Source: Actinomycetota bacterium
Lineage (GTDB): Bacteria; Actinomycetota; Acidimicrobiia; Acidimicrobiales; Ilumatobacteraceae
Assembly: GCA_009702045.1 (NCBI GenBank)
Contig: WLIV01000008.1
Location: 1 to 64,000 of the forward strand
DNA: 64,000 bases
Direction: 5' to 3'
Made by a program: the position numbers and the translations under genes
Notes under the pieces: generated by a model
Told to the model about the DNA's origin: nothing
Databases searched by the model: none
What the model saw: the letters and a program-made list of their open reading frames with translations, nothing else
Shown: piece after piece, positions 26,684 through 34,997 of the stretch
Numbering within the stretch: position 1 is the stretch's first letter
Layout: each line of letters opens with the position of its first letter

Positions 26684-27985
26684 GTGGAAGCAACGCACGT
26701 CGCGCATCTGCTGCGCCGTACCGAGTACGTGGTCCGCCCGGAGCGCCTCGCTGCGCTGTCGCAGCCATCGGTCACCCGCGAGAACGCGGTCGACGACATC
26801 CTGGCGGTGACCGTGCCGGTTGCGTTGCCGGCCTTTCTCGATCACGACATCGACGGCCAGGGCTACGACCAGTGGGTGTATGCGGTGCAATGGTGGATCG
26901 ACCGGATGGTCGACGCACCGCGGCCGATGCTGGAGAAGATGACCTGGTTCTGGCACGGGCATTTCTGCAGCAGCTGGGACAAGGTGAACAGCGCCAAGGC
27001 GATGCTGGCGCAGAACAAGCTGTTCCGCGACTCGGCCTTCGGCAACTTCCGCACGCTCACCCAGACGATGGCCGTCCAACCGGCGATGCTCTTCTACCTC
27101 GACAACGTCGACAACGTGAAGCGCTCACCAAACCAGAACTTCGCCCGCGAGTTGATGGAACTGTTCACGCTCGGGGTGGGCAACTACACCGAGGACGATG
27201 TCACCGCCGCGGCGCGGGCATGGACGGGGCACGGCATCGATTGGGACACGCTCGAGTACCGCTTCTGGCCGAGCCAGCACGACATCGGCACCAAGACGTT
27301 CATGGGGGTCACCCGCAACTGGAACGGGCCCGACATCATCAACTACCTACTGCAAGAGAACACGACCAAGAAGTTGGTCGCCTGCAGGTTTCTCACCAAG
27401 AAGCTGTGGGAGTTCTTCGCCCACCAGCAGCCAGCGCAAACGATCATCGACGAACTCGCCCAGGTGCTGTTCGACAGCGACTTGGCGATCTTGCCGTGGG
27501 TCAAAGCGATGCTGATGCGCGACGAGTTCTACAGCGTGGCCGCGCAGCAGGGGATGGTGCGCTCGCCGGTCGACTTCGTCGTCGCGGTGCAGTACCACAC
27601 AGGTCTGCGAGCCGCGGATCTCGACCCGCAGTGGTATGTCGAGAACATGGGACAGGTGCCCTTCGACCCGCCGAACGTGGCCGGGTGGAAGACGAACGGC
27701 TACTGGGTGAACACCAGCCTGTTCGGCGCCCGGGCCGACTTCGCCCGTGGCGTCACCTGGCACCTGCGACACGATGACGCCAACTCCATCGGCGACGGGC
27801 ACACCCCGGCCGAAACGGTCGACATCGCTGCCGCGATGTTCGGATTGAACCTGTCGGACGCCACCCGCACGGCCCTCGTCCACTTCGTCGATGTGCAGCG
27901 CGCCAACGAGCCATGGGTCGGCTGGTGGGAGGCCACCAACCTGCTGACGATGACGATGATGACCCCCGAATTCCACGTGGCCTGA
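26684..27985 (+). CDS. DUF1800 family protein
   Basis: 433 residues. Family motifs are clear: H-V-A-H-L-L-R-R-T near the start, M-T-W-F-W-H-G-H-F, the N-x-N-F-A-R-E-L-M-E-L-F-T-L-G core, and P-P-N-V-A-G-W near the end. DUF1800 proteins are almost always encoded directly before a DUF1501 gene, as here, and are linked to secreted or surface functions that are still undefined. GTG 26684 was chosen because GGGAGGAGA lies 7 bases upstream; the frame is open further up but crosses the rpmE terminator. Confidence 0.9.
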   Translation: MEATHVAHLLRRTEYVVRPERLAALSQPSVTRENAVDDILAVTVPVALPAFLDHDIDGQGYDQWVYAVQWWIDRMVDAPRPMLEKMTWFWHGHFCSSWDKVNSAKAMLAQNKLFRDSAFGNFRTLTQTMAVQPAMLFYLDNVDNVKRSPNQNFARELMELFTLGVGNYTEDDVTAAARAWTGHGIDWDTLEYRFWPSQHDIGTKTFMGVTRNWNGPDIINYLLQENTTKKLVACRFLTKKLWEFFAHQQPAQTIIDELAQVLFDSDLAILPWVKAMLMRDEFYSVAAQQGMVRSPVDFVVAVQYHTGLRAADLDPQWYVENMGQVPFDPPNVAGWKTNGYWVNTSLFGARADFARGVTWHLRHDDANSIGDGHTPAETVDIAAAMFGLNLSDATRTALVHFVDVQRANEPWVGWWEATNLLTMTMMTPEFHVA

Positions 27986-27998
27986 AGGAGGCGTGACC

Positions 27999-30446
27999 GT
28001 GATCGATCCCGACATCTCCACAGAGGCCGCACGTGCGCTCCTCACTGTGCCGATCGACCCCACCGACCGACTGACGCTCGACCGGCGACGGTTCCTGCAA
28101 ATGCTCGGCTACGGCGTGGGTGCGGGAGCGATGCTGGGAGGCCTCGGAGAGGTGCTGAGCCCGGGTGCCCTTCCCGGTGGTCTGCGCGACGCCTGGGCCG
28201 GCAGTCCCGTGGCTCCCACGGACGGCATCCTCGTATTGATCGGCCAGTTCGGTGGCAGCGACGGCCTCAACACCGTCGTGCCGTACACGAACGGCGACTA
28301 CTACGCGCAACATGGCGCACTCGCCATCCCGCCATCGCACGTACTGCCGCTGAGTGGGCAGGTTGGGCTGCACCCGAACTTGCCGTTCCTGAAGTCGCTG
28401 TATGACAGCGGCGACGTCGCCGTGGTGCAGGGCGTCGGCTACCCGAACCCCGACCTCAGCCATTTCTCGTCGATGGCGAATTGGATGTACGGCAAAGCAA
28501 CCGGCAGTCCGAACACCGGCTGGATCGGCCGCTGGCTGGATGGCATGGGTGGCACCGATCTGTTCAAGGCCGCCAGCGTCGGCCAAGGTCTGCCGCTGCA
28601 TCTCGTGGGTGACGTCGCCCGCGGTATCGCCATCCCTCAGTGGGGTGATCGCTTCGCCGGTGGGAGCGACGAGCACGACCGGTGGATGTACGACGCGTTG
28701 CGTGGGTTCTCGGCCACCCCCGCCGGGCGCGGCCCGTGGCACGACACCATTGCGACGACGATGAAGAACGTGATCGACGTCGGTCAGCAGATCGGGCCGG
28801 TGTTCGCACGCGACCTACCCGACGGTGAACTGACGCGTCAACTCACCGTGGTGGCCCGGCTGATCAACGCCGACCTTGGTCTACGCGTGATCGACACCGG
28901 GTTCGGTGGATTCGACACGCACGCCGATCAGCCGGCGGGGCTGGGCGGGCTGCTGACCGACTTCGATCAGGCCTTGAAGTCGTTCTTCCAGACGCTTGAC
29001 GATCGCTTTCGCTCGCGGGTGACGATCATGACCTACAGCGAGTTCGGGCGAACCAGTTGGTCGAACGACTCGTCCGGCACCGACCACGGCACCGTGAACA
29101 ACCACTTCGTGATCGGTAAGGGTGTGCGCGGCGGCTTGTACGGCGCGCAGCCATCGCTCGCCGGTCTGTCGCGTTGGGACCGCATGGCGCACCACGTCGA
29201 CTTCCGCTCGATGTACGCCTCGGTACTCGACGGCTGGATGGGCGGTGGGTCGTCCACTGTGCTCGGCGCGAACTATCCCAACCTCGGCCTGTTCGAGACG
29301 TCACCTGGTCTCGACGTCGCTACCGGTGGGGTGCCGCCGACGGCACTGGGCGACTTTGTCGGTGTCACGCCGTACCGCCTCTACGACTCGCGTGTGGCCG
29401 GTGGGCGAACGATCGAACTCGGCCCGGGTGCCATTGCCGAGGTGCAGGTCACCGGCCAAGGCGGTGTGCCGGCCTCGGGGATCACGGCGGTGGCCGTAAA
29501 TGTGACGGCGGTGGACGCGACGCAGGACACGTCGTTCACGGTGTGGGGCACCGGTGAGACTCGCCCCGATGTCGCCAACGTGGTGATCCCGCCCAACCGT
29601 GCCGTCCCCAACCTGGTGATCGTGAAGGTGGGCAAGGGCGGGCGCATCAACGTGATGAACGACCTTGGTGCGGCGAACTGCGTGGTCGACGTCATCGGCT
29701 ACTTCCGCACTACCACCGCCAACCGTTTGCAGGCCGTGACGCCGTCACGTGTGCTCGACACGCGCGATGGCAGCGGTGGCCGTCGAGGACCGCTCGGGCC
29801 GGGCGGCAGCTACGACGTGATGGTGCGAGGTCGCGCCGGCGTGCCGGTCAATGCGAACTCTGTGGTGGTCAACGTCACCGCAGTGCAGCCGACGTCCAGC
29901 AGTTACCTCACCGTGTGGCCCAGCCGCGAGGCGCGACCGTACGCCTCCAGCCTGAACTTCTTGCAGGGGGTCACGATCCCCAACCTGGTGATCGCCAAGA
30001 TCGGCGCCAACGGTCGCATCGCGGTGTTCAACAAGTTCGGCTACGTGCACGTGGTGATGGACGTGGTCGGCTACTTCTCGCCGACGTCGCCTGGTCGTTA
30101 CGTGCCCGTGGCGGGAACGCGAGTGCTCGACACTCGCTCGGACTCGAAGGTGGCGCCCGCCAGCATGGTTTCCATCTCCGTGCTCGGCATCGGCGGTGTG
30201 CCGACCTCGGGAGTGTCGGCAGTTGCACTCAACGTCGGCGCCTACCAGCCGACTTCCGACACGTTTCTCACGGCATGGCCAAACGGGCTGACCCGACCGC
30301 TCGCCTCCAACCTCAACCCTGCTCGAGGCCAGGACGTCAGCAACCTGGTGATCGTGAAGGTGGGCGCACAGGGTGTCGTGAACCTCTATAACCACACCGG
30401 GTCGGTGCACCTCGCAGTCGATCTGGTGGGGTACTTCACGGGCTGA
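27999..30446 (+). CDS. Tat-exported DUF1501 protein with three C-terminal adhesin-like repeats
   Basis: 815 residues. A twin-arginine signal (D-R-R-R-F-L-Q-M-L) at about residues 28-36 predicts export in folded form. Residues about 70-440 are DUF1501, a sulfatase/phosphatase-like fold (G-Q-F-G-G-S-D-G-L-N, G-G-F-D-T-H-A-D-Q, Y-S-E-F-G-R-T, H-G-T-V-N-N-H). Residues about 452-815 are three repeats of about 120 residues, each with R-V-L-D-T-R, a V-N-V-T-A core, an N-L-V-I-x-K-x-G strand and a closing V-V-G-Y-F. GTG 27999 has AAGGAGG at 7 bases; GTG 27993 is too close to it. The gene follows DUF1800 by 13 bp. Confidence 0.9.
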   Translation: MIDPDISTEAARALLTVPIDPTDRLTLDRRRFLQMLGYGVGAGAMLGGLGEVLSPGALPGGLRDAWAGSPVAPTDGILVLIGQFGGSDGLNTVVPYTNGDYYAQHGALAIPPSHVLPLSGQVGLHPNLPFLKSLYDSGDVAVVQGVGYPNPDLSHFSSMANWMYGKATGSPNTGWIGRWLDGMGGTDLFKAASVGQGLPLHLVGDVARGIAIPQWGDRFAGGSDEHDRWMYDALRGFSATPAGRGPWHDTIATTMKNVIDVGQQIGPVFARDLPDGELTRQLTVVARLINADLGLRVIDTGFGGFDTHADQPAGLGGLLTDFDQALKSFFQTLDDRFRSRVTIMTYSEFGRTSWSNDSSGTDHGTVNNHFVIGKGVRGGLYGAQPSLAGLSRWDRMAHHVDFRSMYASVLDGWMGGGSSTVLGANYPNLGLFETSPGLDVATGGVPPTALGDFVGVTPYRLYDSRVAGGRTIELGPGAIAEVQVTGQGGVPASGITAVAVNVTAVDATQDTSFTVWGTGETRPDVANVVIPPNRAVPNLVIVKVGKGGRINVMNDLGAANCVVDVIGYFRTTTANRLQAVTPSRVLDTRDGSGGRRGPLGPGGSYDVMVRGRAGVPVNANSVVVNVTAVQPTSSSYLTVWPSREARPYASSLNFLQGVTIPNLVIAKIGANGRIAVFNKFGYVHVVMDVVGYFSPTSPGRYVPVAGTRVLDTRSDSKVAPASMVSISVLGIGGVPTSGVSAVALNVGAYQPTSDTFLTAWPNGLTRPLASNLNPARGQDVSNLVIVKVGAQGVVNLYNHTGSVHLAVDLVGYFTG

Positions 30447-30450
30447 CGCA

Positions 30451-30456
30451 TAGCCT
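30451..30456 (+). promoter_or_regulatory. -10 box of the unknown gene before prfA
   Basis: TAGCCT, 8 bases before ATG 30465. It suggests that the unknown gene and prfA-prmC are transcribed separately from the DUF1800/DUF1501 pair. Confidence 0.5.
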
Positions 30457-30464
30457 CCACGGGC

Positions 30465-31436
30465 ATGGAGCCCGAACGCCGAACTCAGTTGCTGGCTATG
30501 AAGCTCAAGGCGCTCATCGGCGCCGCTGCGGCCGGCGGTGAGCCGGGCCAGTTCGGCGCAGGTGCGGCGATGATGGTCGGCACCCACGCGTGGGTGCTGC
30601 TCGAGCAGCAGCCCGAACGCAACCTTGGGGCTGCTGTGGCGTGGGCGCTACGCCGCGACGCGGTCGGGCTGACGGTGCTCGCCGACCGCAACACCGGCGT
30701 GCTGGCTCGGCGTGCCGCGGGGTTCGCCTTCGCGATCGAGGTGCGCCACGTTGAGGGCAACACGCATGTGCTGGCCGCGAGCGAACCGTTGCCAGTGGCT
30801 GCTGAGGTACCTGCGGCGCACCGCGAATGGGCCGACACCATCGTCGCTGCCGGCGCGATGCCCGTGGAGGAACACGGAGTGTTGGCCGGTGAGACCCGAG
30901 GCCTGGAGGTCTGCCGGGTCGTCGATGATGCCGACACTGGCGCGGTGCGCCTCGACGTGGGCGTGGGCGCGCACGACCGTGAGACGTTCCAGCTGTTGCA
31001 TGGCGACAAACCGAAGTTGGCTGCGCTGACCGATGTGGTGCAGTCGGTCGCCGCTCATCGCACGCCGGGCGCAACACGGCATCCGCTGAACCTGTTGGCG
31101 CAAGAACGTCTGCTGCGCGCTCATCTCATCGACCACCCTGCGTTGGTGGGGGCACAGTCGCTGGCGCCTGCCCCACCGCCCGTACCGCGCCCGAACTTGA
31201 AGGATGCGATCCCGTGTGTCGCGCTCGCCGACATCGACGGCCGGCGCGTGGCTGTCGTGTGTTCGTCGGGCGTCGATCTCGACGTCGTGCCGTTCGCCAT
31301 CGATGCCTGCAGCGCGCTCGGGGTGCACGAGGCACTCATCGTCGTACCTGAACGCGATGCCCTGCCGATCCAGCACCGGATCGCTGCTGCCGCCCAGGCC
31401 ACCATCACGGTGCTGGGCCTCGACGCCGTAGCCTGA
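30465..31436 (+). CDS. Uncharacterised protein upstream of prfA
   Basis: 323 residues, soluble, not recognised. The N-terminal 110 residues look like a small alpha/beta domain (A-M-M-V-G-T-H-A-W-V-L-L-E, G-L-T-V-L-A-D-R-N-T-G-V-L-A-R-R). A separate C-terminal domain (A-V-V-C-S-S-G-V-D-L-D-V-V-P-F-A) also looks alpha/beta. A proline-rich hinge (A-P-A-P-P-P-V-P-R-P) joins them. It ends 7 bp before prfA. In mycobacteria rpmE is followed directly by prfA, so the gene is an insertion into a conserved block. Confidence 0.8.
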   Translation: MEPERRTQLLAMKLKALIGAAAAGGEPGQFGAGAAMMVGTHAWVLLEQQPERNLGAAVAWALRRDAVGLTVLADRNTGVLARRAAGFAFAIEVRHVEGNTHVLAASEPLPVAAEVPAAHREWADTIVAAGAMPVEEHGVLAGETRGLEVCRVVDDADTGAVRLDVGVGAHDRETFQLLHGDKPKLAALTDVVQSVAAHRTPGATRHPLNLLAQERLLRAHLIDHPALVGAQSLAPAPPPVPRPNLKDAIPCVALADIDGRRVAVVCSSGVDLDVVPFAIDACSALGVHEALIVVPERDALPIQHRIAAAAQATITVLGLDAVA

Positions 31437-31443
31437 GACCGTT

Positions 31444-32508
31444 GTGTTCGACCGTTTGAAGTCCCTGGAAGACGAGTTCGTCTCGCTCGAAGCGAGCCTT
31501 TCCGACCCCGAGCTTGCGAGCGACCAGACCAAGCTGCGCGAGGTCACCCGTCGCTACAAAGACCTCACACCGGTGGTCGACTGCATTCGTCGGCACAAGG
31601 TGCTGCTGGCCGATGCCGAGGCTGCTCGCGAGCTGCTGGCCGTGGCCGAGGACGACGAGCGCGCCGTGTGGAAGCAGGAACTGGCCGAGAACGAGGCAGC
31701 CCTGGAAGCGTTGGAGGAGGAGCTCCGCCTGCTGATGCTGCCCAAGGACCCGAACGACGGCCGCAACGTGATCATGGAGATCCGCGGTGCCGAGGGCGGC
31801 GAGGAAGCGAACCTGTTCGCTCGTGATCTGTACGACATGTACCGGGCCTACGCCAACGCCAAGGGCTGGACGGTGGAGGTGCTGTCGTCCGATGACAGCG
31901 ACCTCGGTGGTGTGAACCAGGTGACGATGATGGTGAAGGGCGACACGTCGTGGGGGCGCCTGAAGTTCGAGGGTGGCACTCATCGCGTGCAGCGCGTGCC
32001 CATCACCGAGAGCCAGGGTCGGATCCACACCTCGTCGGCCACGGTGTTGGTGTTGCCCGAGGCCGAGGAGGTCGAAGTACACATCGACGACAAAGACCTC
32101 GACGTCGATGTGTATCGCAGCAGCGGTGCCGGTGGCCAGAGCGTGAACACCACCGACTCTGCCGTGCGCATCACCCACAAACCCACGGGTGTGGTCGTGA
32201 CGATGCAGGACGAACGCAGTCAGATCCAGAACCGGGCGCGAGCGATGATCGTGCTGCGGGCCCGTCTGTTGAAGCTGGCCGAAGACCAACAGAACGCAGC
32301 TCAGTCGGTCGAGCGCCGCTCGCAGGTCGGCGCTGGTGGGCGCGGTGAGAAGATCCGCACCTACAACTTCAAGGAGAACCGGCTCACCGACCACCGCATC
32401 GGGTTCACGATCTACCGCCTACAGGACGTGCTGGCTGGCGACCTCGACGAGACCATCGACGCGCTGACGGCCGATGAGCGGGCCAAGCAGCTGGCGGGCC
32501 ATGCCTGA
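31444..32508 (+). CDS. prfA: Peptide chain release factor 1
   Basis: 354 residues. RF1 ends translation at UAG and UAA. The codon-reading tripeptide is P-I-T (in R-V-P-I-T-E-S-Q-G-R), the RF1 P-x-T form rather than S-P-F of RF2. The catalytic G-G-Q stands in S-G-A-G-G-Q-S-V-N-T. The GTG start lacks a clear ribosome site; TAGCCT ends 9 bases upstream and may start a very short leader. prmC, which methylates the Gln of GGQ, overlaps its end by 8 bp. Confidence 0.95.
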   Translation: MFDRLKSLEDEFVSLEASLSDPELASDQTKLREVTRRYKDLTPVVDCIRRHKVLLADAEAARELLAVAEDDERAVWKQELAENEAALEALEEELRLLMLPKDPNDGRNVIMEIRGAEGGEEANLFARDLYDMYRAYANAKGWTVEVLSSDDSDLGGVNQVTMMVKGDTSWGRLKFEGGTHRVQRVPITESQGRIHTSSATVLVLPEAEEVEVHIDDKDLDVDVYRSSGAGGQSVNTTDSAVRITHKPTGVVVTMQDERSQIQNRARAMIVLRARLLKLAEDQQNAAQSVERRSQVGAGGRGEKIRTYNFKENRLTDHRIGFTIYRLQDVLAGDLDETIDALTADERAKQLAGHA

Positions 32509-33376
32509 CGGCACCGTCTCGTGGCGGCAGTTGTGGGACGAGACCGCAGCGTTGCACGGACGGCCGCAGGCGCGCTGGCTCTGCGAGGAAGCCAGCGGTG
32601 CGTTCGGGGATGAGTTCCAGGGTGTGCTCGCCGAGCCCGCCACCGAGCGGCAGGTGGCGCACCTCGATGCGATGCTGATGCGGTTGCAGGGTGGCGAGCC
32701 GCTGCAGTACGTGCTCGGGCATTGGTCGTTCCGCACACTCGACCTATTGGTCGACCGCCGAGTACTGATTCCCCGTCCGGAAACTGAGTGGGTGGCCGGG
32801 GCGGCCATCGATGCAGTACGCGATCTGCTGCGCGAATCCGGCGAGCGACCGATCGTGGTGGCCGACCTCGGGACGGGCAGCGGCGCGATCGGACTGTCGT
32901 TGGCCGCCGAGTTGCCGCGGGGTTCGGTCGAGGTGTGGCTCACCGATCTTTCGCAGGACGCACTCGACGTGGGGCGCGCCAACGCCGCGGGTCTGGGTAT
33001 GGCTGCCGCAGGGGTGCGGTTCGGACATGGCCCCTGGTTCACGGCCCTGCCAGAGCGGTTGCAGGGAACGTTGGCGCTCGTAGTGTCGAACCCGCCGTAC
33101 ATCTCCCACGACGACGAGCGGGTCGAACAGTCGGTGCGCGAATGGGAGCCAGCCGGTGCGTTGTTCGCCGCCGACAATGGTCTGGCTGATGTGCGCACGA
33201 TCGCCGAAGGAGCCGCCGAGTGGCTGCGCCCCGGCGGACGGCTCGTACTGGAGATCGGCTCGGGCCAAGGGTTGGCGGTGTGCGAGCTGTTGCTCGGCGC
33301 CGGACTCGTCGATGTCGAGGTGCGACCCGACCTCGCCGGACACGACCGCCTCGCGCTGGGACGGCGCGAAAACTGA
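32501..33376 (+). CDS. prmC: Release factor glutamine methyltransferase
   Basis: 291 residues. It methylates the GGQ glutamine of release factors with S-adenosylmethionine. An N-terminal helical domain that holds the release factor precedes the Rossmann domain with D-L-G-T-G-S-G-A-I-G, and the active-site N-P-P-Y is in V-V-S-N-P-P-Y-I-S. The ATG 32501 start lies within the last codons of prfA, so the genes are translationally coupled. Sua5/YrdC, next in mycobacteria, is missing here. Confidence 0.94.
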   Translation: MPDGTVSWRQLWDETAALHGRPQARWLCEEASGAFGDEFQGVLAEPATERQVAHLDAMLMRLQGGEPLQYVLGHWSFRTLDLLVDRRVLIPRPETEWVAGAAIDAVRDLLRESGERPIVVADLGTGSGAIGLSLAAELPRGSVEVWLTDLSQDALDVGRANAAGLGMAAAGVRFGHGPWFTALPERLQGTLALVVSNPPYISHDDERVEQSVREWEPAGALFAADNGLADVRTIAEGAAEWLRPGGRLVLEIGSGQGLAVCELLLGAGLVDVEVRPDLAGHDRLALGRREN

Positions 33377-33383
33377 CAGGAGT

Positions 33384-33415
33384 CCCTTGTCTCAGGCTCA
33401 GCCCAGGCACAAGGG
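33384..33415. other. Inverted repeat between prmC and a lipoprotein gene
   Basis: CCCTTGT (33384-33390) and ACAAGGG (33409-33415) are perfect complements with an 18-base loop that holds CTCAGGCTCAG. No T run follows, so it may be an operator or a weak Rho-independent pause for prmC rather than a true terminator. Confidence 0.45.
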
Positions 33416-33433
33416 TTCACCTAGGAGGCCGCC

Positions 33434-34279
33434 ATGTACTCACGTCGCTCGTTCACCGCTCTCTCGTTCACTGGCCTTGCAGTCGCAATGGTCGTGGCCG
33501 GGTGCAGCTCATCGCACACCATCGGCGGCGCGGCCACGTCGACTGCGCCGTTGGTCACGACCACCACGACCGTCCCTGAGACGACCACGTCCACCACTGC
33601 GCCGGTCCCCCCGCCAGCGACCTCGGCTCCTGCGGTGTGCGCCGACCGCACACCGAGCGGCTCGGCCGTTCAGGTTGGTGTGATCAACGGCGACTGGAAC
33701 GGTGACGGGACGGTCGACAGCGCGCTGTCATGGGGTGAGCCCACCGGAGGCGGAGCCGACTGGTACGTGCGCATGCAGATCAGCGGTGGCACGAACTCGG
33801 TGGTCGCGCTGGGCGACCTCGGTGCCGGATTCGCGGCCGCACTCGGCAAGGTCGACGTGGACTTCGCACTCGGCGCCGAGCCAGGTGTCAACCATGACGA
33901 GATGGTGGCCATCGTCGGCAGCAACGCCGCGGGCTACAACCTCGGTGTGTTCGGCACGAATGCCGTGGGGTGTGCCTTCCAGTTCGACAACGGAGCTGGG
34001 ATGCCGTACGAGATCCCGGTGCATGCCGCCGCGGCCACGATGTCGGGGATGATGTGTGACGGTGGGATGGGTTCGCGGTTCGTGGTGCGGCTCGAAGCTG
34101 AGGCGGCTGCCGGTACTGACTGGAACGTTCACTACATCCAGGTGAAGCGCACGGGTGAGCATTCGTTGTCCGACTGGACCGTGGTGGACGACGCGATGAG
34201 CGGTGCGTCTGCCGTGGCGTCGTTCGGGCGGGCAGAGTGCGACGGCGTCGTGTTGATCGGCCCCGGTGGCGACTACTAG
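33434..34279 (+). CDS. Lipoprotein with Thr-rich linker and a calcium-loop-like motif
   Basis: 281 residues, function not recognised. The signal peptide ends in the lipobox V-A-G-C (about Cys 24). A Thr/Pro-rich linker of about 45 residues follows. The domain after it opens with N-G-D-W-N-G-D-G-T-V-D, which matches the D-x-D-x-D-G calcium loop of FG-GAP/dockerin-type modules, and continues with a beta-rich, Gly-rich stretch. A good ribosome site (TAGGAGG, 5 bases before the ATG) supports the start. Likely a surface protein. Confidence 0.82.
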   Translation: MYSRRSFTALSFTGLAVAMVVAGCSSSHTIGGAATSTAPLVTTTTTVPETTTSTTAPVPPPATSAPAVCADRTPSGSAVQVGVINGDWNGDGTVDSALSWGEPTGGGADWYVRMQISGGTNSVVALGDLGAGFAAALGKVDVDFALGAEPGVNHDEMVAIVGSNAAGYNLGVFGTNAVGCAFQFDNGAGMPYEIPVHAAAATMSGMMCDGGMGSRFVVRLEAEAAAGTDWNVHYIQVKRTGEHSLSDWTVVDDAMSGASAVASFGRAECDGVVLIGPGGDY

Positions 34280-34584
34280 CGATCAGCCGAAGCGGTTCCT
34301 GGGAACCGCCCCGCCGAGCGGACGTCGAGCGCGAAGGGGCGGGATCATGATCTCGCCCAGCGACAACCTCCGTTGGCAACGCACCAACCACCGTTGTCGA
34401 TTCGCACACGCGAAGACCGGACGGGCCCCCATCGGCAGATCTGGGCGTGCGAGCTTCGGCGTTCATCTGTCGTGCTGCCCCATCTCAACGCCAACATTCG
34501 GACAGGCCCGTGATGGGCGCTGGTCGTCAAGGGCCTGGCTGACGTAGAAGTGGGTTGTGCGGCCGACCCGAGGGGGAGGGAAGG
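34280..34584. other. Intergenic region, no gene seen
   Basis: Short open frames on both strands have no family features and do not fit the codon pattern of their neighbours. A strong small dyad GCGGTTCC-TG-GGAACCGC (34292-34309) stands 12 bases after the lipoprotein stop and could end its transcript, although no T run follows. Nothing else was recognised. Confidence 0.6.
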
Positions 34585-34986
34585 TCAGCCGAAGCGGGCG
34601 GCGATCTGACCGAGGAGTGACTCCTCTTTGGGATCGATGCTGTGGTCGGCGCCGGCGACGTCGCGAGCTGCACTGAACAGCTCCGCTCGGAGAATGGAGT
34701 TGGTGACTCGCTGATCGATGTCGTCGAGCAGGCGCTCAAGGCCGTCGGTGTTCATCGCTTCGCGCACCTTGGCCATCGCCTGGCCCAGATACTGATCGAA
34801 CGAGAACGTGGCGCTCTCCCAACCGGAGTCGTCGCTGATCTGGCGAATCTCATCGATCTCCGGCTCGGTGAAGTGATGGTCGACCATCATCATCAGGAGC
34901 AGCAACTCAATGGCGGCCTCATGCTCGCGATCGGCAGTGGCGAGGACCGAGACATGCCCGTACAGGTCTTTCAGTCGTTGGTGCAT
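34585..34986 (-). CDS. TerB-like tellurite-resistance-domain protein
   Basis: 133 residues, all helical. The pattern E-A-A-I-E-L-L-L-L-M-M-M-V-D-H-H-F-T-E-P-E-I-D-E-I with a later D-H-S-I-D-P-K-E-E-S-L-L resembles the TerB/DjlA N-terminal fold, which has two acidic metal-binding loops. TerB-like domains are thought to sense metal at the membrane; a real tellurite role is not implied. A TAAGTT box 8 bases upstream of the ATG lies in the tail of the S9 peptidase gene, so it may be transcribed alone. Confidence 0.75.
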   Translation of the reverse strand: MHQRLKDLYGHVSVLATADREHEAAIELLLLMMMVDHHFTEPEIDEIRQISDDSGWESATFSFDQYLGQAMAKVREAMNTDGLERLLDDIDQRVTNSILRAELFSAARDVAGADHSIDPKEESLLGQIAARFG

Positions 34987-34997
34987 ATGCCGCCAAC

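Noticed and set aside
34266-34547. Small plus-strand gene after the lipoprotein
   Set aside because: No ribosome site, poor codon fit and no recognisable domain.
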